Shown here in pieces: positions 35,088 to 44,648 of a stretch of 64,000 nt of DNA. Numbering within the stretch: the stretch's first letter is position 1; every line of letters starts with the position of its first letter. The stretch spans positions 840,001 to 904,000 of the forward strand of contig NZ_CP015411.1 of the NCBI RefSeq assembly GCF_001750165.1, in the 5' to 3' direction. The notes under the pieces were generated by a model. That model was not told where the DNA came from, made no database searches, and saw nothing but the letters and a program-made list of their open reading frames with translations. This DNA is from Pseudoalteromonas luteoviolacea. Lineage in GTDB: Bacteria; Pseudomonadota; Gammaproteobacteria; Enterobacterales; Alteromonadaceae. Both the position numbers and the translations under genes were made by a program.

Positions 35088-36233
35088 TTAACTTGATCTG
35101 CACCATTTAACTGGATTCACAGCGCTTCCTTTATGCCGTATTTCAAAGTATAGCCCAGGATTTTGTTGTCCGCCGCTTTGTCCAACTAACGCAATTGCAT
35201 CACCTGGATTTACATGGTCACCCACATCTTTTAGCAAAGTTTGCGCATGGCCATATAGGCTCATAAACCCCTTACCATGATCAAGCACAATGACCCAACC
35301 AAAACCGTTTAGCCAATCAGCATATACAACATGACCTGGCGCGACACTGTTGACTTCAGTGCCTGTTTTACCGGCAATCATAACGCCTTTCCAATTCATA
35401 CCCACGTGCTTACGTTGGCCAAATTGTTTTTTGATTTTGCCTTTGAGTGGCCATGCCAATTTTCCTTTGAGCCGTTGCAGACCGTCTAATTTGGCAATAA
35501 ATACTTCTTCTGAAGGTGATTGTACTTCAGCGAGGGCTTCTAAGGTGGTTTTTAAGGTGGTTTCGTTTTCTTCTAAGTAAGCAATGGCTGACTGTGTTTT
35601 TAGCAGTTTATCATTCAGCTTGCCTAAATGTGTTTGACGCTGCTTTTGCGCAAGCTGTAAATCATTTTGTCTGATCTGCTGTTGCTCAAGGAGTGCAATG
35701 AGTTGTTGCTGCGACTTGACCAGCGCTTGCTGGTTTTCTTCTAGCTTAACAAAGACCATTTTTAGATCTTCTAACTGTTGTATCCTTGCTTTGTTAAAGT
35801 AGTCGTAGTAGCTAATTGTGCGCTCAAGTGCTGCGGTTTTTTGTTGGTTGAGCAGCATTTTAGAATAGTCATGGCTGCCAGTAACATAGGCACTTTTTAA
35901 CTGTGCGGCAAGCAGCTTTTGTAACTTGTGTTTACGGCGGTTAAGCTGCGTGCCTTCTTGCTCAAGCGCATACTGCTGTTGTTTGTTTTCGCTGATACCT
36001 TGTTGGGTTAGTGTCAGAGCTTTTGCGCTGCGGGCAATTTCAAGTTCAAATGACTGCAAGCGCTGTTTGAGAGCACTGAAAGACGCTTGTTGTTTTTTAT
36101 AAGCTGCTTGGCTTTTTTTTAATTCTGCCTGAACCGCAGCCAAATCCGCTTTGGTTTGTGATTCATTGGCCTCAGCATGCGCCGAGAACAATGAAATCAC
36201 AAAAACTAAGCTGGCGAGTTTACCTCTTACCAT
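35088..36233 (-). CDS. envC: Murein hydrolase activator EnvC
   Basis: 381 residues. Signal peptide (about 1-22), long coiled coil (about 25-250, rich in Gln, Lys and Leu), and a C-terminal LytM/M23 domain (about 275-378). The metal-ligand positions are degenerate (MNWKG where active enzymes have an H, LYFEIRH for LHFE), so it should activate amidases such as AmiA/AmiB rather than cut peptidoglycan itself. It starts two bases after gpmI ends, and is probably cotranscribed. Confidence 0.92.
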   Translation of the reverse strand: MVRGKLASLVFVISLFSAHAEANESQTKADLAAVQAELKKSQAAYKKQQASFSALKQRLQSFELEIARSAKALTLTQQGISENKQQQYALEQEGTQLNRRKHKLQKLLAAQLKSAYVTGSHDYSKMLLNQQKTAALERTISYYDYFNKARIQQLEDLKMVFVKLEENQQALVKSQQQLIALLEQQQIRQNDLQLAQKQRQTHLGKLNDKLLKTQSAIAYLEENETTLKTTLEALAEVQSPSEEVFIAKLDGLQRLKGKLAWPLKGKIKKQFGQRKHVGMNWKGVMIAGKTGTEVNSVAPGHVVYADWLNGFGWVIVLDHGKGFMSLYGHAQTLLKDVGDHVNPGDAIALVGQSGGQQNPGLYFEIRHKGSAVNPVKWCRSS

Positions 36234-36235
36234 AC

Positions 36236-37780
36236 TTATTTTAAGCGCATAATTGGCGAACCAGTCATCTCTGCTGGTTGCTCTAGACCCATGAGGTGCA
36301 GCATGGTTGGTGCTACGTCGCTCAGTGTCTTATTGGCTTGTGGCTCGGCATCACGGCCAATGTAAATAAATGGCACCGGCTCGCTGGTATGTGCAGTATG
36401 CGCCTGTCCAGTGCTTGGATCTTGCATTTGCTCTGCATTACCGTGGTCAGCAGTAATAAGTGCTTCACCACCGTGTTCTTTCAATGCAGCGACAACACGG
36501 CCAATACAATTATCAACAGCCTCACATGCTTTTACAGCAGCGTCAAATACACCTGAGTGCCCCACCATATCACCATTTGGATAGTTACAGATGATGGCAT
36601 CATACTCACCACCTTGAATGGCTTCGATGAGTTTATCTGTGAGCATTTCTGAGTTCATTTCAGGCTGTAAATCATATGTGGCTACTTGAGGTGAAGGAAT
36701 AAGTTCGCGTTTTTCACCTTCAAATAAGTCTTCACGGCCGCCACTGAAGAAGAAAGTAACGTGTGCGTACTTCTCTGTTTCTGAAATCCGTAGCTGTGTT
36801 TTGTCATGCTTGGCAAGCCATTCACCTAGCACATTATTTAATTTCTCAGGAGCAAATGCGATAGGTGCCTCAATGTCAGCAGCGTATTCTGTCATCATGA
36901 CAAAACTGCTAAGTGCCGGTGCTTTTTTCTTCTTAAAGCCGCCAAAGTCAGCGTCAACAAATGCACGAGTCATTTGCCTTGCTCGGTCAGCTCTGAAGTT
37001 TAAGAATAAAATCGCATCACCGTCATTGATTTGAACGGCTTGCTGGCCCTTAGGCGTGATGGTAGTGGCTTTGATAAACTCATCATTTTCATCACGTTGG
37101 TAAGCCGCTTCTAGCGCTTCTACACCATCGGTAAAATCAAATTCAGCTTCACCACAAACCATCAGGTTATAGGCTTGTTCTACACGTTCCCAGCGGTTAT
37201 CTCTGTCCATAGCGTAATAGCGCCCAATAATAGATGCTAAACGGCCTGTACCAAGGGTTTTAAATAGCGTTTGAATTCGTTCAATTGAGGCTTGTGCGCT
37301 ACGTGGTGGTGTATCGCGCCCATCGAGGAATGCATGAAAGTAAATATCTTTAGCGCCGCGCTGTGCAGCAAGTTCTATGCTCGCTACAATGTGATCTTCA
37401 TGGCTATGTACACCACCTGGACTCAGTAAGCCCATTAAGTGCACGGCTTTACCTTGTGCTACAGCATCATCAATACTTTTAACTAAAGTAGGGTTATGTG
37501 CAAATTCACCGTCATCGATTGCTTTAGTAATGCGAGTGAAATCTTGGTATACAATTCGACCTGCTCCCAAATTTACATGACCTACTTCAGAGTTACCCAT
37601 TTGGCCGTCAGGCAAACCGACATCTAGACCAGACCCTGAAATTAGCGTCGTTGGTTGTGATTGCCAAAGCTCATCAAGTACAGGTGTGTTAGCAGCAAGG
37701 ATAGCGTTGCTTTGTGTTTCTTCTCTGTATCCCCAGCCATCTAAAATGATAAGTACCAGTGGTTTTTTCTTCGTAGTCAT
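36236..37780 (-). CDS. gpmI: 2,3-bisphosphoglycerate-independent phosphoglycerate mutase
   Basis: 514 residues. Alkaline-phosphatase-type core with LDGWGYRE, the phosphorylated Ser in MGNSEVGH, GRDTPPRSA, and the metal-binding ADHGNAEQM near the C-terminus. Interconverts 3- and 2-phosphoglycerate with manganese. The ATG at 37780 is used because AGGAG lies six bases upstream; the in-frame ATG at 37801 is before the ribosome-binding site. First gene of gpmI-envC-ctpA-yibQ, divergent from the rhodanese operon across about 290 bases. Confidence 0.95.
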   Translation of the reverse strand: MTTKKKPLVLIILDGWGYREETQSNAILAANTPVLDELWQSQPTTLISGSGLDVGLPDGQMGNSEVGHVNLGAGRIVYQDFTRITKAIDDGEFAHNPTLVKSIDDAVAQGKAVHLMGLLSPGGVHSHEDHIVASIELAAQRGAKDIYFHAFLDGRDTPPRSAQASIERIQTLFKTLGTGRLASIIGRYYAMDRDNRWERVEQAYNLMVCGEAEFDFTDGVEALEAAYQRDENDEFIKATTITPKGQQAVQINDGDAILFLNFRADRARQMTRAFVDADFGGFKKKKAPALSSFVMMTEYAADIEAPIAFAPEKLNNVLGEWLAKHDKTQLRISETEKYAHVTFFFSGGREDLFEGEKRELIPSPQVATYDLQPEMNSEMLTDKLIEAIQGGEYDAIICNYPNGDMVGHSGVFDAAVKACEAVDNCIGRVVAALKEHGGEALITADHGNAEQMQDPSTGQAHTAHTSEPVPFIYIGRDAEPQANKTLSDVAPTMLHLMGLEQPAEMTGSPIMRLK

Positions 37781-38071
37781 TTGGGCTCCTGAAAAATGCA
37801 CGATAGATGGCGCATAGAATACCTTGTTTAGCAGGAAAGTTCAGCCCTATGCTGGTGATTTATGTTCAAGATTAATTAATCTAATGGCAACACCTTTAAT
37901 GTAGGACTTTCGTCAAAACTGAAAGGGTAAACGGTTATACGTTGTTGATGTGAAAAAGAGGGGCGTGGTTCGGGTGATTGTAGACTGGTGACAATAGGTT
38001 TGTACCAAGGGACGTAAAAACGTATACTCGCTGCACTGTAAGTTTTATCTGCTAATTAAGTGGCAAGGTCC

Positions 38072-38503
38072 ATGGAACAATATATAACTTTTTTCACCAA
38101 TCACCCTGTATTAAGTATTATTTGGGTCGTCCTAGCAATCATGCTAGTACATAGCTGGTATAAAAGCCGTTTTTCATCAATCCGTCAGATCAATCCGCAG
38201 CAATTAACTTTGTTGATTAATCGTGAAGATGCTCAGGTCCTCGATATGCGCGGTAAAAAAGACTTCACAGCGGGTCGAATTGCTGGTGCAGAGATGATGA
38301 ATGTCGACAAAGCGAAACAAAATGACTTTGGTGGACTTGAAAAGTATAAAACAAAGCCCATTATACTGGTATGTAGTACAGGTATGACTGCCAATAACAT
38401 TGCTGAAAGAATGCATCAACAAGGGTACGAAAAAATTCACGTACTTTCAGGTGGCATGAGTTCATGGCAAAGTGCAGGTTTACCAACGACAACTGGCAAA
38501 TAA
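38072..38503 (+). CDS. Membrane-anchored rhodanese-like protein (YibN type)
   Basis: 143 residues: an N-terminal membrane helix (about 10-28) and a rhodanese domain with the active Cys in VCSTGMTANN. This is the usual first gene before grxC-secB-gpsA (yibN in E. coli). Possible role in sulfur transfer or membrane-protein biogenesis at the cytoplasmic face. The ATG at 38072 follows AAGG closely; a GTG at 38060 is possible. It is 12 bases from grxC. Confidence 0.88.
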   Translation: MEQYITFFTNHPVLSIIWVVLAIMLVHSWYKSRFSSIRQINPQQLTLLINREDAQVLDMRGKKDFTAGRIAGAEMMNVDKAKQNDFGGLEKYKTKPIILVCSTGMTANNIAERMHQQGYEKIHVLSGGMSSWQSAGLPTTTGK

Positions 38504-38515
38504 TTGGAGTAGTAA

Positions 38516-38773
38516 ATGAGTAATGATGTAATTATCTATACCAAAGATTACTGTCCTTTCTGTCATCGTGCGAAGGCGCTGCTCGATAGCAAAGGCGTCA
38601 CATATACAGAATATGATATTGCTGTACAGCCTGAACTTCGTGATGAGATGATCGAAAAAGCAAACGGCGGGCATACAGTGCCACAAATCTTTATCAATGG
38701 GCAGCACATCGGTGGCTGTGATGATATGATGGCGCTTGAAGCTCAAGGCAAACTAACCCAGTTATTGGCTTAG
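38516..38773 (+). CDS. grxC: Glutaredoxin 3
   Basis: 85 residues, thioredoxin fold with the dithiol active site CPFC near residue 13, the cis-Pro segment HTVPQIF and the C-terminal GGCDD glutathione-binding loop. A cytosolic glutathione-dependent disulfide reductase. Second gene of the rhodanese-grxC-secB-gpsA operon. Confidence 0.96.
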   Translation: MSNDVIIYTKDYCPFCHRAKALLDSKGVTYTEYDIAVQPELRDEMIEKANGGHTVPQIFINGQHIGGCDDMMALEAQGKLTQLLA

Positions 38774-38848
38774 TCGAGCGAAATTAAAGATTTCCAGTAC
38801 TTAAGGAGAACATTAAGTACTGTTTAACAAAAATTTATAGGAATAATA

Positions 38849-39331
38849 ATGACTGAACAAAATCAAAATGCGGCAGTAGAACAACAAGAAGGCCCACAAT
38901 TTAACATCCAGCGTATCTATACTAAAGATGTATCTTTTGAAACGCCAAATTCTCCAGCGATTTTCCAAAAAGAGTGGACGCCTGAAGTTAAGCTAGATAT
39001 GGACACGCGTTCAGCTAAGCTAGACGAAGGTGTGTTTGAAGTTGTTCTTGCATTAACTGTTACCGCTACAATTGGTGAAGAAACTGCATTCCTATGTGAA
39101 ATTCAACAAGCTGGTATTTTTTCAGTAGGTGAGTTAGAAGAACTGCAACTAGCTCATATGCTAGGTGCTTTCTGCCCTAACATTCTTTTCCCTTATGCTC
39201 GAGAAGCAGTTGCAAGCTTAGTAAACCGTGGTACTTTCCCACAACTTAACCTTGCACCAGTTAACTTCGACGCACTATTTGCTCAGTACATGCAACAACG
39301 TGCAGCGCAAGAGCAAACAGCTGACGCATAA
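38849..39331 (+). CDS. secB: Protein-export chaperone SecB
   Basis: 160 residues. FNIQRIYTKDVSFETPN and the conserved LFPYAREAVASLVNRGTFPQLNL-type C-terminal half are typical of SecB, the tetrameric chaperone that keeps preproteins unfolded and hands them to SecA. AGGAATAAT lies before the ATG. It is 75 bases after grxC and 3 bases before gpsA. Confidence 0.97.
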   Translation: MTEQNQNAAVEQQEGPQFNIQRIYTKDVSFETPNSPAIFQKEWTPEVKLDMDTRSAKLDEGVFEVVLALTVTATIGEETAFLCEIQQAGIFSVGELEELQLAHMLGAFCPNILFPYAREAVASLVNRGTFPQLNLAPVNFDALFAQYMQQRAAQEQTADA

Positions 39332-39334
39332 TTT

Positions 39335-40342
39335 ATGAATACATCACAGTCTGCTGTGACCGTATTGGGGGCGGGGTCTTATGGCACCGCCCTTGCTATT
39401 TGTTTTGCTCGAAACGGTCACCGAGTAACTTTATGGGGACGCACGCAAACTGATATTGAACAGTTAGCTGCCGAGCGTAAAAACCAACGCTATCTTCCTG
39501 ATATTGAATTTCCAGCCTCTTTGACGTTAGAAACCGATCTAGCTAGCGCAGTTCAAGCGAGCCAAATTATATTAGTTGTGGTACCAAGTCATGCTTTTGC
39601 GCACACCCTGAAGAAAATTCAACCGCACATGCAAAATGGTGCACAGATTGCTTGGGCAACTAAGGGCTTGGAGCCAGATACTGGCAGGCTTTTAGAGGAA
39701 GTGGCCAAAGAAATACTTGGTGAAGAAGTGCCTTTAGCTGTTTTATCAGGGCCTACTTTTGCCAAAGAGATGGCAGCAGGCTTGCCAACGGCTATTTCTG
39801 TTTCAGCAAGAAACGAAGGACTTCGCACAGAGCTTGCTAGTTTATTACATTGTAGCCGCTCATTCAGAGTGTACAGTAACGATGACTTTATCGGTATTCA
39901 GCTTGGTGGCGCAGTCAAAAATGTGATTGCCATCGGTGCAGGTATGTCTGATGGATTTGGCTTTGGTGCCAATACGCGCACAATGTTAATCACTCGTGGT
40001 TTGGCTGAATTATGCCGATTAGGATGCGCATTGGGGGCAAAAACTGAAACTTTTATGGGTATGGCAGGACTAGGCGATTTAATCCTTACTTGTACCGACA
40101 ATCAGTCTAGAAATAGGCGCTTTGGTTTGGCACTTGGGCAAGGAAAAAGTGTTGATGATGCAATGAGCAGCATTGGTCAAGTCGTTGAAGGTTATCGCAA
40201 TACCAAAGAAGTTTTTTTACTGGCAAAGCGCAGTGGTATTGAAATGCCGATCACAGAGCAAATTTATCAAGTTCTGTACGAGAAGAAAGACGTGAAAGAA
40301 GCAGCAATGGCATTGTTGGGCCGAGAGCAAAAATCAGAGTAA
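39335..40342 (+). CDS. gpsA: Glycerol-3-phosphate dehydrogenase [NAD(P)+]
   Basis: 335 residues. NAD(P)-binding GAGSYGTAL at the N-terminus, catalytic Lys in GAVKNVIAI near residue 195, and GFGANTR. It makes sn-glycerol 3-phosphate for phospholipids. It starts three bases after the secB stop and is followed by a terminator. Confidence 0.96.
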   Translation: MNTSQSAVTVLGAGSYGTALAICFARNGHRVTLWGRTQTDIEQLAAERKNQRYLPDIEFPASLTLETDLASAVQASQIILVVVPSHAFAHTLKKIQPHMQNGAQIAWATKGLEPDTGRLLEEVAKEILGEEVPLAVLSGPTFAKEMAAGLPTAISVSARNEGLRTELASLLHCSRSFRVYSNDDFIGIQLGGAVKNVIAIGAGMSDGFGFGANTRTMLITRGLAELCRLGCALGAKTETFMGMAGLGDLILTCTDNQSRNRRFGLALGQGKSVDDAMSSIGQVVEGYRNTKEVFLLAKRSGIEMPITEQIYQVLYEKKDVKEAAMALLGREQKSE

Positions 40343-40347
40343 AAGAT

Positions 40348-40373
40348 AAAAAACCACCAAATGGTGGTTTTTT
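40348..40373. terminator. Bidirectional terminator between gpsA and the porin gene
   Basis: AAAAAACCACC pairs with GGTGGTTTTTT around AAAT; A and T runs on both sides let it serve both convergent genes. Confidence 0.85.
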
Positions 40374-40393
40374 GTTTTGTCTTCTAGGGAGAA

Positions 40394-41557
40394 TTAGAAG
40401 ACGTATTTAACTGAAAACTGTAGTCTGTCTAAATCACCTTCAGCACCACTTTGTACTTCTCTATTTGCCATTTTATATTCAGCACCAAAAGTCAGCTTTT
40501 TCACTGGTGAGTACAGTATATTGGCGCTATAGCTGGTGGTCATATCTGTGGGATCACCGGTAATATTCAGTAAGCTTGTATCATTGTCGGCGCTAAAGTA
40601 AGAGTATAAGAAAGTCGATCGCCATTGGGAATTCCAGTAGTGTTGGTAAGCAATAAACCCAGATGTAGAATCAACAGCGTGTAAATCTGTGCCGTCATAC
40701 ACTGCACCGTGTGCAACATTCAAACCAACGTAGCGTCCTAAACCTTGGCCATGGGTAAGCATAAACTTTAAGTTATTTTTACCAAAGTTCACGCGACCTG
40801 AAGCGCTAATACCAAAGGAGCTTTCAGTTTCATCTGCTGCGCCTGTTTTATAAGTAAGCTGCCTTGCGAGTGCTGCAATGGTAAAATGCCCCCAGTCGGC
40901 TTTGTAGTTATAGCGGGCGGTAAAGTCTGGCATTTGCGCATCATCGGTTACTTCACGTACACCGCCTGCGGTTGTGACCGTGCTCTCTGGATTTTCCGCA
41001 GAAAATGACCAGTTACCGACTGTATACTTGGCCATTGCCTGACGCACGAACACCGTGCCTTCAGCTGGCCCTACAAAGTCTAGTGTTTCAGGCAGAGCAC
41101 TGACATTTTGGAAGTTTGACCAAGCTTGACCGAATAGCCACCCTTTATATGTAACAAATGCTTGTCGAATGCGCGGTGAGTATGAATTGCTCACCCTTTC
41201 ATTCCCGCCAACAGATGCGATGAAGTCCAGCTCAATTTTGGTTTTTATGGTACTGCCATCATCTAACTTTGTTGCTGTGCCGAAGTTGAATCGTGATTGG
41301 CGTGCATGCATATCAAATACCGCATCTTCACCAGTACTTGGTGTAACAGGAGTTGTGCCTGGTACATAAAAATCTCTTCCTATATGTTGAGACCCCAATG
41401 TCCCGTCCGAAAAGTCACTCCAGATGGCATCAAGCTTGATATATCCGCCATACTTTACACTTGTGTTTCCGAGCTCTGCAGCCATGGCTTGGCCTGAGAG
41501 TAAACTCGACACTGCAATTGCAGCAAGTCTTTTCTTCATATTGATTTTAGTTGTCAT
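40394..41557 (-). CDS. DcaP-like outer-membrane porin
   Basis: 387 residues. A signal peptide (about 1-26, ending AMA) is followed by VKYGGYIKLDAIWSD, the start of DcaP-type trimeric porins, then alternating amphipathic strands and a terminal Phe (VKYVF), the outer-membrane insertion signal. DcaP-like porins take up small carboxylates. It is divergent from acs across 368 bases that contain a candidate acetate-regulon motif, so it may serve acetate or related acid uptake. AAGGAA lies seven bases before the ATG. Confidence 0.82.
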   Translation of the reverse strand: MTTKINMKKRLAAIAVSSLLSGQAMAAELGNTSVKYGGYIKLDAIWSDFSDGTLGSQHIGRDFYVPGTTPVTPSTGEDAVFDMHARQSRFNFGTATKLDDGSTIKTKIELDFIASVGGNERVSNSYSPRIRQAFVTYKGWLFGQAWSNFQNVSALPETLDFVGPAEGTVFVRQAMAKYTVGNWSFSAENPESTVTTAGGVREVTDDAQMPDFTARYNYKADWGHFTIAALARQLTYKTGAADETESSFGISASGRVNFGKNNLKFMLTHGQGLGRYVGLNVAHGAVYDGTDLHAVDSTSGFIAYQHYWNSQWRSTFLYSYFSADNDTSLLNITGDPTDMTTSYSANILYSPVKKLTFGAEYKMANREVQSGAEGDLDRLQFSVKYVF

Positions 41558-41925
41558 AAGGTTGTTCCTTTAATACTGCCTATTCATTGCAATGCAGAGA
41601 ATTATTTCGTCATTCACTGTTTATGATGGATGTTATTTACTCAATTACCTTTTGGTCTATGAGACTAAGGTTGAATGTAGATAAATTTCTATGAAAATCT
41701 CTTTGGCAATAATTAATTACACTTCAGTTTTTACTGTGATTATCAGTTCTCTGGTTTTAAGTTAAGAGAGTCAGTATGCTAATGCTCGTTAATGTATAGT
41801 TAATTTTCTTTGATTTGGATAAACTTAAAGCAACAATTACAACTAAGGTCTAATACTTAATCGCTTGGTTGTAAGTGATCCTTGAGTGAAGCCGTAATAG
41901 GCAAGTAATTAATATGGAGATGAGT
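41558..41925. promoter_or_regulatory. Divergent regulatory region between porin and acs
   Basis: 368 bases without a gene, AT-rich. Contains ACTAAGGTTG (41664-41673) and ACTAAGGTCT (41842-41851), related to motifs before the symporter operon, and TGTGATTATCAG around 41730-41750 that resembles half of a CRP site. No sure -35/-10 pair. Confidence 0.5.
41842..41851 (+). promoter_or_regulatory. Candidate acetate-regulon operator ACTAAGGTCT before acs
   Basis: Identical to 10927-10936 upstream of the DUF4212/SSS symporter genes, here 74 bases before the acs start codon. Proposed as a site for the CrbR-like regulator; this is inference. Confidence 0.4.
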
Positions 41926-43866
41926 ATGTCACAGAGCATTTATCCGGTACCTGAAGCGATCAAACAGGCTGCACTTGTAGATGATGAACAATATCAAGCA
42001 CTGTATCAGCAGTCTATTGACGACCCTGAGGGGTTTTGGGAAGAGCATGGTAAACGCCTAGACTGGTTCACACCTTATAATAAAGTTAAAAATACGTCAT
42101 TTGATAAAGGTCATATCAGTATTAAGTGGTTCGAGGATGGCATTTTAAATGCCTCATACAACTGTATCGATCGCCACTTGGAAAAAAATGCCAACAAAGT
42201 GGCGATGATCTGGGAGGGTGACAACCCTGAGCACAGTGAGAATATTACCTTCCAAACATTACATGACGAAGTTGCAAAATTAGCAAATGGTTTGAAAAAG
42301 CTAGGCGTTCAAAAAGGCGATAGGGTCGCTATTTACATGCCTATGACACCTCAGGCAATTTATGCAATGCAGGCTTGTGCGCGTATTGGCGCGATTCATT
42401 CTGTCGTTTTTGGTGGCTTTTCACCTTCTGCAATTGCTGATCGAATTAAAGACTCTGGTGCAAAAGTGGTTATTACGTCTGACGAAGGTCGCCGTGGTGG
42501 GAATGCTGTGCCATTAAAAGCCAATGTGGATGAGGCTGTATCGCAGGATTCTGTTACTACTATTGAGCACGTTATTGTGCATCAGTTAACAGGTGGCGAA
42601 GTCGAGTGGAATGCACATGATGTATGGTGGCATGAACTTGTCGCGGATGTTTCTGCCGAGTGTGAGCCTGAGCCGATGAATGCAGAAGATCCGCTTTTTA
42701 TTTTATATACATCTGGTTCGACTGGTCAGCCAAAAGGGGTCGTGCATACAACAGGTGGCTACCTTGTTTATGCGTCTATGACTCATGAATACGTCTTTGA
42801 CTTAAAAGAAGATGATGTTTTCTGGTGTACTGCGGATGTGGGTTGGATCACGGGTCACAGTTATATGGCATATGGCCCATTAGTGAATGGTTGCACACAA
42901 GTTATTTTTGAAGGCGTGCCTACTTATCCAACTTCTGGCCGCATTGGTGAGGTAGTCGACAAACACCAAGTGACAACTCTTTATACAGCGCCGACGGCAA
43001 TTCGTGCTCTGATGGCAAAAGGCGATGAACCAACAGCGAGTTCTAAACGCACGAGTTTGAGAATTATGGGCTCTGTAGGCGAGCCAATAAACCCTGAGGC
43101 TTGGGCTTGGTATTACGAGCAAATAGGCAATAGTGAGTGCCCAATTGTTGATACCTGGTGGCAGACTGAGACTGGCGGAATTATGATCACGCCACTACCT
43201 GGCGCAACAGATATGAAGCCTGGTTCTGCAACACGTCCATTTTTCGGTATTGCTCCTGCTTTATTTGATGCTGAAGGCACTACACTGGAAGGCGCGGCAG
43301 AGGGTAATTTAGTTATTTTGGATAGCTGGCCATCTCAAGCTCGTACAGTATACGGCGACCATGAGCGTTTTGAGCAAACTTACTTCTCAGCTTATCCTGG
43401 TGTTTACTTCACAGGTGATGGTTGTCGTCGCGATGAAGATGGCTATTACTGGATAACAGGGCGTGTTGATGATGTATTAAATGTGTCAGGACATAGACTG
43501 GGGACTGCCGAAATTGAAAGCGCCTTGGTGGCTCATGAAGCTGTTGCTGAAGCGGCGGTAGTTGGTTACCCGCATGATATTAAAGGACAAGGCATTTATG
43601 TTTACGTTACACCAAATGAAGGTGTGATTGTCACAGATGATTTAACAAAAGAAGTCAGGAGCTGGGTGCGTAAAGAGCTTAGTCCAATTGCATCACCGGA
43701 TATGATCCAATGGTCTCCTGGTTTACCTAAAACGCGTTCAGGCAAAATTATGCGCCGTATTCTGCGTAAAATTGCAGCGAATGAGTATCAACAGCTCGGC
43801 GATACATCGACACTTGCAGATCCAACTGTGGTTGATGAATTAATTGAAAATCGTTTAAATCGTTAA
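41926..43866 (+). CDS. acs: Acetyl-CoA synthetase
   Basis: 646 residues, AMP-forming ligase. The P-loop-like YTSGSTGQPKGVVH, the WWQTETGG motif, and the C-terminal SGKIMRR with the acetylatable catalytic Lys (about 608) are intact. It converts acetate, ATP and CoA to acetyl-CoA. I choose the third ATG at 41926 (MSQSIYP), six bases after GGAG; two in-frame ATGs lie just upstream. It is followed by a terminator and the CrbR-like gene. Confidence 0.97.
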   Translation: MSQSIYPVPEAIKQAALVDDEQYQALYQQSIDDPEGFWEEHGKRLDWFTPYNKVKNTSFDKGHISIKWFEDGILNASYNCIDRHLEKNANKVAMIWEGDNPEHSENITFQTLHDEVAKLANGLKKLGVQKGDRVAIYMPMTPQAIYAMQACARIGAIHSVVFGGFSPSAIADRIKDSGAKVVITSDEGRRGGNAVPLKANVDEAVSQDSVTTIEHVIVHQLTGGEVEWNAHDVWWHELVADVSAECEPEPMNAEDPLFILYTSGSTGQPKGVVHTTGGYLVYASMTHEYVFDLKEDDVFWCTADVGWITGHSYMAYGPLVNGCTQVIFEGVPTYPTSGRIGEVVDKHQVTTLYTAPTAIRALMAKGDEPTASSKRTSLRIMGSVGEPINPEAWAWYYEQIGNSECPIVDTWWQTETGGIMITPLPGATDMKPGSATRPFFGIAPALFDAEGTTLEGAAEGNLVILDSWPSQARTVYGDHERFEQTYFSAYPGVYFTGDGCRRDEDGYYWITGRVDDVLNVSGHRLGTAEIESALVAHEAVAEAAVVGYPHDIKGQGIYVYVTPNEGVIVTDDLTKEVRSWVRKELSPIASPDMIQWSPGLPKTRSGKIMRRILRKIAANEYQQLGDTSTLADPTVVDELIENRLNR

Positions 43867-43911
43867 TTGATCGTTAAAAACTTGAAATTTAGCGAATTCT
43901 AAACGTACTAT

Positions 43912-43947
43912 ATCGGCTGTCTTTATACTAAAGGCAGCCGATTTTTT
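43912..43947 (+). terminator. Terminator between acs and the response regulator gene
   Basis: ATCGGCTGTCTTT pairs with AAAGGCAGCCGAT (one T-G pair) and is followed by a TTTTTT run. The next gene starts only 11 bases later, so read-through may supply part of its expression. Confidence 0.8.
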
Positions 43948-43958
43948 AGGAGCTATGC

Positions 43959-44612
43959 ATGAATCAGTTTTTAATTGCGGATGATCACCCCCTGTTTAGA
44001 GAAGCGTTAAAAGGGGCGTTGCAAAATCAGTTTGAAGGCCTTGAAGTTATCGAATCTGAAAGCTTTGAGCAAACATTAGAGCGGTTGTCTCAGTATGATG
44101 ACTTGGATTTACTGTTACTGGATTTACATATGCCAGGTAATGGTGATTTATATGGCCTGATCCGAATAAGAGAAGACCACCCTGCACTACCTATTGTTGT
44201 GGTTTCTGGTAGTGAAGATTTGAATGTCATCTCTAAAGTGATGGGCTATGGTGCAATGGGCTTCATTCCTAAAGCATCATCTTCTCAAGATATTGTCAGT
44301 GCGTTACAGCAAGTGCTTGATGGAGAGACTTGGCTTCCCGCAGACATCAAGGAAAAAATTGAAGAACTCGGGGGCGAAGATCGAGAGTTGGCACAGCAAA
44401 TAGCCTCACTCACGCCACAGCAGTACAAGGTGCTACAGTATCTACACGAAGGCCTGCTGAATAAGCAAATTGCATATGAATTGAATATTTCAGAAGCAAC
44501 GGTGAAAGCGCATATTACCGCTATATTTCGTAAACTTGGTGTGTATAACCGCACTCAAGCAGTATTGATCGCTTCCAAATTACAATTAGAACCAATCGAG
44601 GCGGCAAAGTAG
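43959..44612 (+). CDS. crbR: LuxR/NarL-type response regulator (CrbR-like)
   Basis: 217 residues. Receiver domain (about 1-120) with DDH, phospho-Asp in LLDLHMPG (about 53) and FIPKASS; a LuxR-type helix-turn-helix at about 148-205 (LTPQQYKVLQYL ... NKQIAYELNISEATVKAHITAIFRKLGV). Its position behind acs and the presence of a CrbS-like kinase in the same window point to CrbR, the activator of acs. TTAGGAGC lies before the ATG. No own promoter recognised. Confidence 0.85.
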   Translation: MNQFLIADDHPLFREALKGALQNQFEGLEVIESESFEQTLERLSQYDDLDLLLLDLHMPGNGDLYGLIRIREDHPALPIVVVSGSEDLNVISKVMGYGAMGFIPKASSSQDIVSALQQVLDGETWLPADIKEKIEELGGEDRELAQQIASLTPQQYKVLQYLHEGLLNKQIAYELNISEATVKAHITAIFRKLGVYNRTQAVLIASKLQLEPIEAAK

Positions 44613-44648
44613 CGCTAAGCTACTTTTGCACCTTCTCCACTGAGGGAA

